Positions 1 through 7,209 of a stretch of DNA of 15,884 nucleotides are shown piece after piece; positions within the stretch are counted from its first letter, which is position 1; each line of letters opens with the position of its first letter. A program made the position numbers and the translations under genes. The notes under the pieces were generated by a model. That model did no database searches, was not told the origin of the DNA, and worked only from the letters and a program-made list of their open reading frames with translations. Source of the stretch: Candidatus Methanoperedens sp. (lineage in GTDB: Archaea > Halobacteriota > Methanosarcinia > Methanosarcinales > Methanoperedenaceae); the NCBI GenBank assembly GCA_023249275.1, contig JAHFCV010000032.1:1-15884 (forward strand). The letters are read 5' to 3'.

Positions 1-36
1 GGAAGCTTATAGCCAAATGAAACTTTTGGATTTTAA

Positions 37-714
37 ATGAAAACGAAACTACAAAGCGACAGCACAATCATGCCCCGCAGCTCTGCTGCGGTTGGGTGTG
101 CTGTCGCAACGTTTGACTCAAGAGAAGTATTCAGGGTTCTTGAAAATTTGCACCTCAAGTTCATAATGCCCGCTATCAAAAGTGACAGGATAAAACAGGT
201 AGTGAAGGACAATTCAAATAAGGAAAACTATTTTTTAAAATATATAATGGGTACAAAAAAGAATAATGTCGCATTCAATTTAGTGGTAAAGTATGATGAA
301 AAAGATAAAGAATATCACATATTTGCTACAAATTTTGAAATAAAATATAAAACTGACATAGAACGCATTGCAGAGATGTATCGGAAAAGGTGGGGAATTG
401 AAACTGGATACCGTGTCAAAAAGGATTTTCTGGCAATAACTACAACAGAATGTTGTACGGTGCGAATGCTCTACTTCATGATTTCAGTGATTTTATACAA
501 TTTTTGGCTGCTATGCAACCTCGTTTATTGCCGTGAGCGTGGAATTGAGTTGGGAACCCCAAAAATTACAACAAGAGTGCTAAAAATCTATGTTGGAAAA
601 AACATTGTCATGGCTATTGAACTGGTAAAAATAGACTCAAAAAGCAATACTGACAGCTTAGGCTATCTTCTCGTGATTAAAAAGTCGTTCATAAATATGG
701 AAATTGTTCTATAG
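37..714 (+). pseudogene. IS4-type transposase, 3' remnant
   Basis: This encodes the C-terminal half of a DDE transposase. The clearest signature is the stretch around residues 115-131 (YRKRWGIETGYRVKKDFL), the 'Y-R-W-IE-YR-K' block of IS4-like enzymes that carries the catalytic Glu. It is followed by a hydrophobic helix (MLYFMISVILYNFWLL) typical of the same family. The segment LENLHLKFIMPAI near residues 35-47 matches the region after the second catalytic Asp. The N-terminal catalytic part is missing, and the first ~25 residues come from a hairpin sequence, not from transposase. A complete enzyme would be about twice this length, so this is almost certainly inactive. Positions 1-36 can be read as EAYSQMKLLDFK followed by a stop in another frame, possibly older transposase or neighbouring coding sequence. 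No terminal inverted repeats could be identified, so the element borders are unknown. Confidence 0.75.
56..107. repeat. Two-step hairpin at the break point of the transposase remnant
   Basis: An 11-bp perfect outer stem (GCGACAGCACA at 56-66 with TGTGCTGTCGC at 97-107) encloses a 7-bp inner stem (CCGCAGC at 75-81 with GCTGCGG at 85-91) with a 3-base loop. It is GC-rich in an AT-rich surrounding and lies where the transposase homology begins. It could be a small palindromic insertion (REP- or MITE-like) or an element-end hairpin. Nothing in the window repeats it. Confidence 0.6.
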
Positions 715-843
715 AAAAGAAATGCACATTCAAAATTGACTTTTTCTTGCTTATTTGATGCAAAAGCAATATAATTTAATAATTACTTGCGGAAGTACTG
801 GCATAGAGTATCTTTTATTTATTAAAAGCAATTAGGTAGATAC

Positions 844-1071
844 ATGCAAGGCAATCATAACGAGATTGAAAAGCGCCTGTGGGATGCCGCCGAAGAATTA
901 CGAAATCGTTATGCTGAGTTATGCACCAATTCATATCAAGAGTGTGATGTGCTATATGCAAAGAACGACAACCTTCGCCGCACCCGCAAACTGCTGCTGC
1001 CGAAGCTAATCTCATGCGAGGTGGACGTGGAGAAAATTGAAGTTCAGATACCTAATAACGGAGGAGCATGA
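844..1071 (+). pseudogene. Type I restriction-modification relic: HsdM start fused in frame to HsdS end
   Basis: Residues 1-20 (with EIEKRLWDAAEELR) resemble the extreme N-terminus of type I N6-adenine methyltransferase HsdM subunits. Residues 45-70 (KNDNLRRTRKLLLPKLIS, then EVDVEKIE) resemble the extreme C-terminus of HsdS specificity subunits, whose usual form is 'NLR-TRD-LLPRLISGEVDV'. Everything between them, roughly 900 residues in intact systems including the methyltransferase motifs and both target-recognition domains, is absent. The join is near 900. The product cannot methylate or recognise DNA. A TATA-like TTTATTTA (814-821) sits about 26 bases ahead of the ATG, so the relic may still be transcribed. 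Its stop overlaps the next gene's start (ATGA at 1068-1071), with GGAGG just ahead, which is the normal hsdS-fic operon junction. Confidence 0.7.
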
Positions 1072-1628
1072 ATAAAACCCGCTCCCTCTGGCACCCTCAC
1101 TACACCCTGACCCCTGCCATTGCCCGTGCGCTCATGGACCTCGAAGCTGCGCGCGCCGTGGTCGAGCATACGCCCCTGCCGCCGGCAACCGAGGCTGAAC
1201 TGCGGCACCGCGCACGCATACGTTCCACTCACTACAACTATTACGAAGGGCGCGCAGAAGCTGACCTGACGCCATGGCTTGAATACTTCGCCAAAACGCT
1301 CGCTCTGGTATTCACCGCTGCAAAAGATGAAGCGCTGCGCTATGCTGCGCAGGGCGTACAGGCAGAACCCGAAGAACTGCGCCGTCTCGACCACAGGGCG
1401 CGGACTGTCCTGGCGCTGTTTGCCAAAACACAAGAAGTTACTACATCACAGGTCGCCGCAACTCTGGGACGTTCGGAGCGTATGGCGCGCCTGCTGCTCA
1501 ATACCTGGGTCAAAGATGGCTGGCTGGTTATAACAAATCCATCTAACAGGAAACGTGCATATGGATTATCGGCAGTTTATCGGCAATATATCTACAGTTT
1601 ATCGGCAATGCATGGGGTTGAAAAATGA
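1068..1628 (+). pseudogene. Fic-family protein with its catalytic core deleted
   Basis: The first ~55 residues (YTLTPAIARALMDLEAARAV, then HTPLPPATEAELRHRARIRS) match the N-terminal part of Fic/DOC-family proteins found in type I restriction operons. From about residue 55 (HYNYYEGRAEADLTPWLEYF) the sequence matches the part after the Fic core. Residues ~110-175 form a winged-helix C-terminal domain (TTSQVAATLGRSERMARLLL). The HPFxxGNGR motif that binds ATP for AMP transfer is missing. The protein is 186 residues against roughly 350-380 usually. The join is near 1227-1238, where the His-Tyr codons fit both flanks, suggesting deletion between short matching sequences. GC content is clearly higher than in the neighbours, a sign of foreign origin. 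It is probably inactive as an AMP transferase. A retained DNA-binding role for the winged helix is possible but unproven. Confidence 0.7.
1573..1609 (+). repeat. 15-base direct repeat at the 3' end of the fic relic
   Basis: CAGTTTATCGGCAAT occurs at 1573-1587 and again at 1595-1609. The shorter core TTATCGGCA occurs three times (1566, 1577, 1599). The 22-base offset shifts the reading frame, so the last ~10 codons of the fic relic look like product of slippage or duplication. Confidence 0.7.
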
Positions 1629-1726
1629 GCAATGATTACTCTGAAGATTCCCTGGTAGAACAGCACGCTATCGAAATCTTCCGTAACTCGGCTGGCAGCA
1701 GAGTATTTTATGCGCTTGCTGTTTGA
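1625..1726 (+). pseudogene. HsdR (type I restriction endonuclease) N-terminal stub
   Basis: A 33-residue reading frame begins MSNDYSEDSLVEQHAIEIF, which resembles the start of type I restriction subunits ('..YSEDxLVEQPAIxLF'). Its ATG overlaps the fic stop (ATGA, 1625-1628), preserving the fic-hsdR operon junction. After about residue 19 the similarity ends and the frame stops at 1724-1726. The nuclease and the helicase-like motor are entirely missing. In the +1 frame an open stretch continues to a TAG at 1767-1769 (through AAEYFMRLLFDV), perhaps residue of the far end of hsdR or of another gene. I could not identify it. Confidence 0.6.
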
Positions 1727-1790
1727 CGTACAGGTGGATAATGGTTCAATTAGCACTGATTCTATTTAGAATTCACGAGGTCATGCTTTG

Positions 1791-4070
1791 ATGCCTCAAT
1801 TCAAGGTGACAATCACAGGTATAGTCCAGGGCGTGGGCTTCCGTCCTTTTATTTACCGGACCGCGAAAAAGAACAACATCAGGGGATATATCAAAAATGC
1901 AGGCAACAGCGTCGAGCTTTTACTTGAAGGAAAAGAGGCGCAAGTCACAGAGTTCTTGAATACCGTTAAAAATAACAGCCCGCCGCTTTCAAGGATAACT
2001 AATATCGATATAAAACCGTGCAGCGATGAAAAATACAATGATTTTCATATCCTGAAAAGCGAAAAGAAGGGCGGCAAAGACTCGGTAATGCCTCCTGATG
2101 TTGCAATTTGCGATGCCTGCATGAGCGATGTCTTTGATAAGAAAAACAGGCGCTACATGTATCCATTCACAGTCTGTACAGACTGCGGTCCTCGTTTTAC
2201 AATAATCGAATCACTGCCATACGACAGGGAAAATACCACAATGTCAAAATTCCGGATGTGTGAAACATGCAAGACTGAGTATTTTAACCCCGTGGACAGG
2301 AGGTTCCGGGCTGAACCCGCCTGCTGCCCGGATTGCGGTCCTGTATTTGAGTTGTACATGGGAAAAAAGAACAATTATTCGAAAAATCCCATCAAAGACG
2401 CAGCAATTGCACTGGATAGCGGGAAAATAGTGGCTATAAAAGGAATCGGAGGAACGCACCTCTCTGCCCGCACCACTGACGATGACGCAATAATCAGGAT
2501 GCGGGCTATTCTGAAAAGACCCGAAAAACCTTTTGCAATAATGGCACGGGATATTGGCGAAGCCAATAGTATCGCATATATCTCTGAACCGGAAAAAGAA
2601 CTTCTTTTATCTCCGCAAAGACCTGTGGTGATACTTTCCAAAAAAAACAGGCTCATCCGGCATATTTCCCCCGGTTTGGATAATATAGGAATCATGCTGC
2701 CCTACTCAGGGATGCATTATCTATTGTTCCACTACTCAAACCAGCCTGCCATTGTGATGACATCGGCAAATATTCCCGGCGAACCCATGGCAATAGATAA
2801 CGATGACGTTCTTTCACTGGATGCTGATTTTTCATTGATCCACAACAGGGTAATTAAAAACAGGTGCGATGATTCTGTTGTTAAAATAGTAAATAACAAT
2901 ACCTGTTTTATCAGGAGGTCGCGAGGGTTTGTTCCTGCTCCGGTTGAAGTAAAGGACACGAACAGAACCGTGCTTTCCCTCGGCGCAGAACTGGATGTGA
3001 CAGCCTGCATCCTGAAAAAAGACAAAGCTTTCCTGACGCAGTATATCGGCAATACCACAAAGCTAAGGACTCTTGAATATCTCGAAGCTGCGGTTTATAA
3101 CCTGATGGAATTAACAAAAGTGGGCACGGTCGAAGCGATTGCTGTTGATATGCACCCATCTTTTAACACCTCGGCGCTCGGCATGGAATTAAGCCGTAAG
3201 CTTGATGTCCCTTTAATTAGATGCCAGCACCATTTTGCCCATGCCGCTTCTCTTGCGGCTGAAAGCGGGAAAGAAAGAATGGTATGCATCACCGCCGATG
3301 GCATAGGATACGGCAATGACGGAACGATATGGGGCGGTGAAATAATCGCAGTTGATGATGGTTTTGAAAGGACAGGCAGTCTTGCTTCGCAGTTGATGCC
3401 GGGCGGTGATCTGGCTGCCCGCTATCCTGCGCGGATGGCTATGGGTATTCTTGCAAGGAAATACAATCAAAGCGAACTCAGAGAGATATTCGCGCCTTAC
3501 TTTGAAAAGGAGGAATTATCTGTTGTTTTAAGACAGATAGAAACAAAATTCAATTCACCCCTTACTTCAAGCACGGGCAGGATACTGGATGCTGTGGCTG
3601 CGTTGCTCGGTGTATGCACAGAGAGGACGTACGAGGGCGAGCCTGCCATGAAGCTTGAGGCTTTTGCTATGAAGGGCAGGGATACTGTGGACATGCCAGT
3701 TTTGATAGAGAGAACAGATAGAAGATACATGCTTGATACGACCGGAATAATCGAGGCAGTTTATCTTGCAAATGGTGAACATGCGCTTCCTGATATTGCA
3801 GCTTCGGCGCAGAGCGCAATAGCACGGGGACTGTGCGAAATGGCAATAAAAACTGCACGGGATAAGAAGATTGGGGTAATCGGTTTTTCAGGCGGTGTGG
3901 CGTATAATAATTCCATTATCACCACTGCCCGTAATATTGCCCGGAACGCGGGATTTGAGTTTATTGTTCACTCCAGGGTACCGTGCGGGGACGGCGGGAT
4001 TAGTCTTGGGCAGGCGATTATTGGGGCAAAAGAGATTGATGCTGGTGTGATTCAACATGGAAAAACATAG
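1791..4070 (+). CDS. hypF: Carbamoyltransferase HypF ([NiFe] hydrogenase maturation)
   Basis: HypF uses carbamoyl phosphate and ATP to carbamoylate the C-terminal Cys of HypE, the source of the two cyanide ligands of the NiFe centre. All four expected domains are present in 759 residues, a normal length. They are an acylphosphatase-like domain (GIVQGVGFRPF near residue 10), two zinc fingers at about 105-190 (CDAC, CTDCGPRF, CETC, CPDCGP), a YrdC-like domain at about 195-385 (KRPEKPFAIM, TSANIPGEP), and a Kae1-like domain at about 390-750 (HHFAHAAS, then the FSGGVAYNNS block). I prefer the ATG at 1791, with GAGGT at 1777-1781 as ribosome site. A TTG at 1788 is also in frame and cannot be excluded. 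It is separated from the other hyp genes by about 5 kb of unrelated genes and lies directly beside the decayed restriction region. Confidence 0.96.
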   Translation: MPQFKVTITGIVQGVGFRPFIYRTAKKNNIRGYIKNAGNSVELLLEGKEAQVTEFLNTVKNNSPPLSRITNIDIKPCSDEKYNDFHILKSEKKGGKDSVMPPDVAICDACMSDVFDKKNRRYMYPFTVCTDCGPRFTIIESLPYDRENTTMSKFRMCETCKTEYFNPVDRRFRAEPACCPDCGPVFELYMGKKNNYSKNPIKDAAIALDSGKIVAIKGIGGTHLSARTTDDDAIIRMRAILKRPEKPFAIMARDIGEANSIAYISEPEKELLLSPQRPVVILSKKNRLIRHISPGLDNIGIMLPYSGMHYLLFHYSNQPAIVMTSANIPGEPMAIDNDDVLSLDADFSLIHNRVIKNRCDDSVVKIVNNNTCFIRRSRGFVPAPVEVKDTNRTVLSLGAELDVTACILKKDKAFLTQYIGNTTKLRTLEYLEAAVYNLMELTKVGTVEAIAVDMHPSFNTSALGMELSRKLDVPLIRCQHHFAHAASLAAESGKERMVCITADGIGYGNDGTIWGGEIIAVDDGFERTGSLASQLMPGGDLAARYPARMAMGILARKYNQSELREIFAPYFEKEELSVVLRQIETKFNSPLTSSTGRILDAVAALLGVCTERTYEGEPAMKLEAFAMKGRDTVDMPVLIERTDRRYMLDTTGIIEAVYLANGEHALPDIAASAQSAIARGLCEMAIKTARDKKIGVIGFSGGVAYNNSIITTARNIARNAGFEFIVHSRVPCGDGGISLGQAIIGAKEIDAGVIQHGKT

Positions 4071-4140
4071 CATCATTTGCCGAAAGAGCGCACAGGTGCA
4101 ATACCAACGAACTATTGTAATTTTTGTATTGTGCAATCAA

Positions 4141-4767
4141 TCAGCTTTGACTGGATTTTTCTCCAAGAACTGTAATTGATTTGATATCGTCTCCAAATAA
4201 AATAATTTGCTTCCCAGAAGGAAAATCTGCACTGTTTCCATTTTCATCTATATACACAATAACAGGCTGGTCAAGAACTATTTCTCTTTTTTCATCTCGG
4301 ATACTGTTCGAAGACAACCATCCTTTGTATTCTAATTCTTGTGTTTTTACAATTACAGGTTTTTTGAAATTTTTTAACATAAACCTATCCCATACTGCTA
4401 AATCAGTAAGAATTCTATCATCGCTTGTATATATAAATAGTTTAGATATCTTTTCCAGTATGTTATACTTGAATATTAATGAAACGACAATCGCCAATAT
4501 CACACTAATAATGCCAATTTCAAATAAAGATAAGAAAGGATGAGAAATAAAAAATTCTAAAAATGCATCAATTTTGCTAATACCATTAAGATAAAAAAAT
4601 AAAATCCCAATCGGTACGCTTGTTATTAAACTCCACGCTGTTCTTTCGAATTGTTCCATTTTAATTGCAATGCCGTAGAACTTCCCAACCAATGCAATAG
4701 TGAGAAAACCTGGACTCACGAAAAGTAGAATAGATACAATATCGCTAGAAATATATTCAGATGCCAT
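4141..4767 (-). CDS. DUF6338-like membrane protein of unknown function
   Basis: This 208-residue protein has three predicted membrane helices at about residues 8-28 (SILLFVSPGFLTIALVG), 44-63 and 77-99, followed by a soluble domain of about 100 residues. That domain contains VIVKTQELEYKGWL and ends in a beta-rich segment (KQIILFGDDIKSITVL). The helix pattern and the 'V-G-W-L' tail domain resemble the DUF6338 family. This is pattern recognition and not a search result. No catalytic motif is visible. It sits 9 bases after a 46-residue protein on the same strand, so the two probably share one transcript. It converges on hypF, with 70 bases between the stops. The pair is AT-rich compared with its neighbours and may be acquired DNA. 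Confidence 0.8.
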   Translation of the reverse strand: MASEYISSDIVSILLFVSPGFLTIALVGKFYGIAIKMEQFERTAWSLITSVPIGILFFYLNGISKIDAFLEFFISHPFLSLFEIGIISVILAIVVSLIFKYNILEKISKLFIYTSDDRILTDLAVWDRFMLKNFKKPVIVKTQELEYKGWLSSNSIRDEKREIVLDQPVIVYIDENGNSADFPSGKQIILFGDDIKSITVLGEKSSQS

Positions 4768-4776
4768 ACTTTAAAC

Positions 4777-4917
4777 CTACTTTCTTGGTGGGCGTTTCGG
4801 AGTCTCTGGAAGTGCACCAGTAATAGGAGATGACGATTCTTGGGACTTAAATAATGGGCGTTCCGCAGCAGCACCCAACTCTCTAGGGGTCACTTGCGCT
4901 TTTTTAATTTCGGTCAT
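4777..4917 (-). CDS. Small proline-rich protein, unknown function
   Basis: This 46-residue frame begins MTEIKKAQVTPRELGAAAE and ends PETPKRPPRK. It is very likely a real gene. AGGTGAT lies a few bases ahead of the ATG (complement of 4921-4927), and a TATA-like element lies 30-40 bases ahead. Its stop lies 9 bases before the start of the DUF6338-like membrane protein. The product is rich in Pro, Lys and Arg in its second half, probably disordered, with a positively charged tail. I recognise no family. Its position suggests it works with the membrane protein, but this is inference. Confidence 0.65.
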   Translation of the reverse strand: MTEIKKAQVTPRELGAAAERPLFKSQESSSPITGALPETPKRPPRK

Positions 4918-4948
4918 AAAATCACCTTATAATTAAGTTATCTCAAAA

Positions 4949-4957
4949 GTATAAAAA
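4949..4957 (-). promoter_or_regulatory. TATA box for the minus-strand small protein / DUF6338 pair
   Basis: On the minus strand this reads TTTTTATAC, centred about 36 bases ahead of the ATG at 4917. Transcription would start near 4927, giving a leader of about 10 bases containing the AGGTGA ribosome site. Confidence 0.45.
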
Positions 4958-4977
4958 CATGCCTGCCACAAACTTCA

Positions 4978-4987
4978 TTATTTATTA
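4978..4987 (+). promoter_or_regulatory. TATA box for the gene at 5006, probable leaderless start
   Basis: TTATTTATTA is centred about 24 bases before the ATG at 5006. No ribosome site precedes that ATG, so the mRNA probably begins at or next to the start codon. Confidence 0.45.
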
Positions 4988-5005
4988 ACTCGTTTATCTA
5001 CTCGA

Positions 5006-5209
5006 ATGACAGTCTTAGACGGATACAGGGAATTTTTTGACAGGGCAGACGACCCGAATCTCAAAGCCTCCAAAGAAAAAGACGGGATGTTTTTTATTTT
5101 TCGTTCGATAGAGGCATGGAAAGAAGAAAAATGCCCTGATAAGGATATCCCTGCAAAAGAACTTGTCCTCAATGAGTTTACAAAGAACAGGTTTCTTGCC
5201 CATCCATAA
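5006..5209 (+). CDS. Small protein of unknown function (67 residues)
   Basis: The product begins MTVLDGYREFFDRADDPN and ends ELVLNEFTKNRFLAHP. It is a charged, mostly helical soluble protein with one Cys and no recognisable motif. Support for it being real: the composition looks like a natural protein, a TATA-like element lies at the right distance for a leaderless start, and the competing minus-strand frames here look like shadows. It is followed by a separate strong promoter for the KaiC-like gene, so it is probably transcribed alone. No function is assigned. Confidence 0.5.
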   Translation: MTVLDGYREFFDRADDPNLKASKEKDGMFFIFRSIEAWKEEKCPDKDIPAKELVLNEFTKNRFLAHP

Positions 5210-5225
5210 ACTATTTTACAATCAA

Positions 5226-5233
5226 TTTATATA
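5226..5233 (+). promoter_or_regulatory. TATA box for the KaiC-like ATPase gene (and probably argD/hisC)
   Basis: TTTATATA is a near-consensus archaeal TATA box. It is centred 41 bases ahead of the ATG at 5271, so transcription should start near 5256 with a short leader containing GAGG at 5261-5264. Confidence 0.65.
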
Positions 5234-5270
5234 TTAAAAAATTCATTTCTTATTAAAATTGAGGACTCCA

Positions 5271-6035
5271 ATGGGCAAAGTAAAAACAGCTATCCCAGGG
5301 CTTGATGAATTAATAGAAGGAGGTTATGTCGAGAACGACGTCATACTTGTGACCGGCGGTCCTGGGGCTGGCAAGACCACCTTCGGCATACAATATCTGG
5401 TAGGCGGGGTTACCTTATACAACGAGCCAGGGGTACTGGTTATGACGGAAGAGTCGCCATCGAGGCTGATTCGCGATTCATGGCGGTTCGGCTGGGACAT
5501 TGAGAGATTAATATCACAGAAAAAAATAAAGGTAATATACGCAGACCCGTTCAAGTATACAAAATTTGTACAAACTCCAGAGACAGGTAATGTAAATATT
5601 ATAGCAGGAACCAAGACTGTTAGCGATATGTTCCAGCAAATCCAAGACGATGTGAAAGAAATAAAAGCAAAGAGGCTTTTCATTGATTCTTTAACATCCC
5701 TTAAAATATCCTCAGAACAATCTGAAGTCAGGCAAGTTGTTTCTGAGTTTATCAAGAATCTTGAATATCTTGATTGTACAACCCTATTGACAAGCGAGGT
5801 ATATGGCAAAACTTTCAATGTTGAAGAATATCTGGCGTCTGGCGTCATCAAATTGCATGTTTTCAGGGTAGGCGGGTCACGTGTAAGAGCAATAGAAATA
5901 TTAAAGATGAGGGGAGTCAAGCATGATGAAACATTGCACCCTTATGACATCCAGGAAAAAGGCATTGTCGTCCATCCCAGTGAAATCGTGATGCTTGATG
6001 ATACCAGTATTTTTGCTGCAGAAGGCACGAAATAA
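5271..6035 (+). CDS. KaiC/RadA-like RecA-superfamily ATPase, single domain
   Basis: This 254-residue ATPase has the KaiC-type core. It shows the opening IPGLDELIEGGY, Walker A GGPGAGKTT (residues 29-37, Lys35), the paired glutamates TEES (60-61) that serve in catalysis in KaiC-type ATPases, and Walker B RLFIDSL with Asp139. The segment GSRVRAIEILKMRG near the C-terminus matches the subunit-contact region of KaiC relatives. Archaea carry many such stand-alone proteins, mostly of unknown role in signalling or regulation, and no partner domain is attached here. The ATG at 5271 is preferred over an upstream TTG at 5259 because GAGG (5261-5264) is placed to serve it. argD starts 16 bases downstream, so the two are probably co-transcribed, but no functional link is established. 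Confidence 0.9.
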   Translation: MGKVKTAIPGLDELIEGGYVENDVILVTGGPGAGKTTFGIQYLVGGVTLYNEPGVLVMTEESPSRLIRDSWRFGWDIERLISQKKIKVIYADPFKYTKFVQTPETGNVNIIAGTKTVSDMFQQIQDDVKEIKAKRLFIDSLTSLKISSEQSEVRQVVSEFIKNLEYLDCTTLLTSEVYGKTFNVEEYLASGVIKLHVFRVGGSRVRAIEILKMRGVKHDETLHPYDIQEKGIVVHPSEIVMLDDTSIFAAEGTK

Positions 6036-6051
6036 CAACGGAGAATTCTAA

Positions 6052-7209
6052 ATGGCTCTTGATTATGATGAAATAGTCCGGAAATACGAAAAATACATAT
6101 TCAATACCTACACCCGCCAGCCCATAGCAATAAAAAAAGCAAGCGGCGCTGTGGTTACCGATGTTAATGGAAAAGAATACGTTGACTGCGTGGCAGGGAT
6201 TGCAGTAAATAATGTGGGTCACTGCCATCCCACCGTCGTTGACGCAATAAAGCGCCAGGCTGGGCAGCTTATTCACGTTTCAAACCTTTATTACATGGAA
6301 AACCAGGCTGTTCTTGCGGAGGAACTTGCCAGCCTGACAGGAATGGACAGGGTATTTTTCTGCAACTCAGGTGCAGAAGCTGTTGAAGGCGCACTGAAAC
6401 TTGCGCGAAAAGCCTCGGGAAAAAAGGAATTTATTGCCACTGAAAATGCCTTTCACGGGAGGACAAGGGGCGCGCTCAGCGTCACACACAAGGAGAAATA
6501 CCGCAAACCCTTTGAGCCACTGGCGCCTGCTGTATTCGTGCCTTATAATGATGCCGATGCTATACGCAAAGCAATAAATGAAAACACCGCAGGCGTTATA
6601 CTGGAACCAATACAGGGTGAAGGCGGCGTGATAATACCTTCAGGCGATTTTCTTAAAGAAGTGCGTGAAATGTGCGATGAAACAGGTACACTGTTGATAC
6701 TGGACGAGGTGCAGACCGGTTTTGGCAGGACAGGAAAATGGTTTGCAAAAGAGCATTCAGGCATCAAACCGGATATTATGACCACAGCCAAAGCCATGGG
6801 CGGCGGATTTCCCATGGGCGCGATGCTGGCACGGGAAGAGGTAGCGGCAAATTTCGGGCGCGGCGACCATGCCTCGACATTCGGCGGCAACGCGCTTGCA
6901 TGCGCGGCTGCGCTTGCGAATATTGAGGTTATCAAAAAAGAAGGGCTTGTAAAGAGGTCAGAAGAACTGGGTAATTATCTCGTTAAAAAACTCAAAAGCT
7001 TAAATAAGGATTATGTTAAGGACGTGAGGGGAAAAGGATTGATGGTGGGCATGGAACTCTCAACCAGGTGCGAAGACATAGTAAACAGGGCAAGGGAAAG
7101 AGGAGTGCTCCTTAACTGCACTTCGGAATCGGTGCTGCGCTTTGTACCGCCCCTTACTATCACGAAGGAGCAGCTTGATAAGGCGGTGTCGGTGCTGGAT
7201 GAGATTTGA
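6052..7209 (+). CDS. argD: Acetylornithine aminotransferase (class III, PLP-dependent)
   Basis: The product transfers an amino group between glutamate and N-acetylglutamate semialdehyde in arginine synthesis. Some archaeal members also act in lysine synthesis or on ornithine itself. The 385 residues are the usual length and carry all landmarks: NSGAEAVEGALKLAR (105-119) for the cofactor phosphate, AFHGRTRGALS (133-143), the LILDEVQTGFGRTG block with Asp218, and the PLP Lys247 in TTAKAMGGGFPMGAM. GGAG (6040-6043) lies ahead of the ATG. The 3' end overlaps hisC by 11 bases, indicating translational coupling. Substrate assignment within class III aminotransferases is by overall similarity, so a closely related role is possible. 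Confidence 0.9.
   Translation: MALDYDEIVRKYEKYIFNTYTRQPIAIKKASGAVVTDVNGKEYVDCVAGIAVNNVGHCHPTVVDAIKRQAGQLIHVSNLYYMENQAVLAEELASLTGMDRVFFCNSGAEAVEGALKLARKASGKKEFIATENAFHGRTRGALSVTHKEKYRKPFEPLAPAVFVPYNDADAIRKAINENTAGVILEPIQGEGGVIIPSGDFLKEVREMCDETGTLLILDEVQTGFGRTGKWFAKEHSGIKPDIMTTAKAMGGGFPMGAMLAREEVAANFGRGDHASTFGGNALACAAALANIEVIKKEGLVKRSEELGNYLVKKLKSLNKDYVKDVRGKGLMVGMELSTRCEDIVNRARERGVLLNCTSESVLRFVPPLTITKEQLDKAVSVLDEI

Noticed and set aside
1044..1433. 129-residue minus-strand frame in the GC-rich part
   Set aside because: It is opposite the fic relic, whose homology is clear, and has no ribosome site or recognisable motif.
1710..1769. 19-codon frame after the hsdR stub (MRLLFDVQVDNG...)
   Set aside because: It is too short and has no ribosome site; it may be a frame-shifted hsdR remnant but cannot be supported as a gene.
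4071..4140. Possible terminator between the convergent hypF and membrane protein genes
   Set aside because: CAATAC/GTATTG gives only a weak 6-bp stem with a long loop and the T5 run lies inside the loop, so I do not call it a terminator.
4181..4543. 120-residue plus-strand frame
   Set aside because: It is opposite the membrane protein gene; the minus-strand frame has better membrane helices, a small upstream partner gene and a promoter.
5324..5920. 198-residue minus-strand frame
   Set aside because: It lies opposite the KaiC-like ATPase, which has clear Walker motifs; the composition is typical of a shadow frame.
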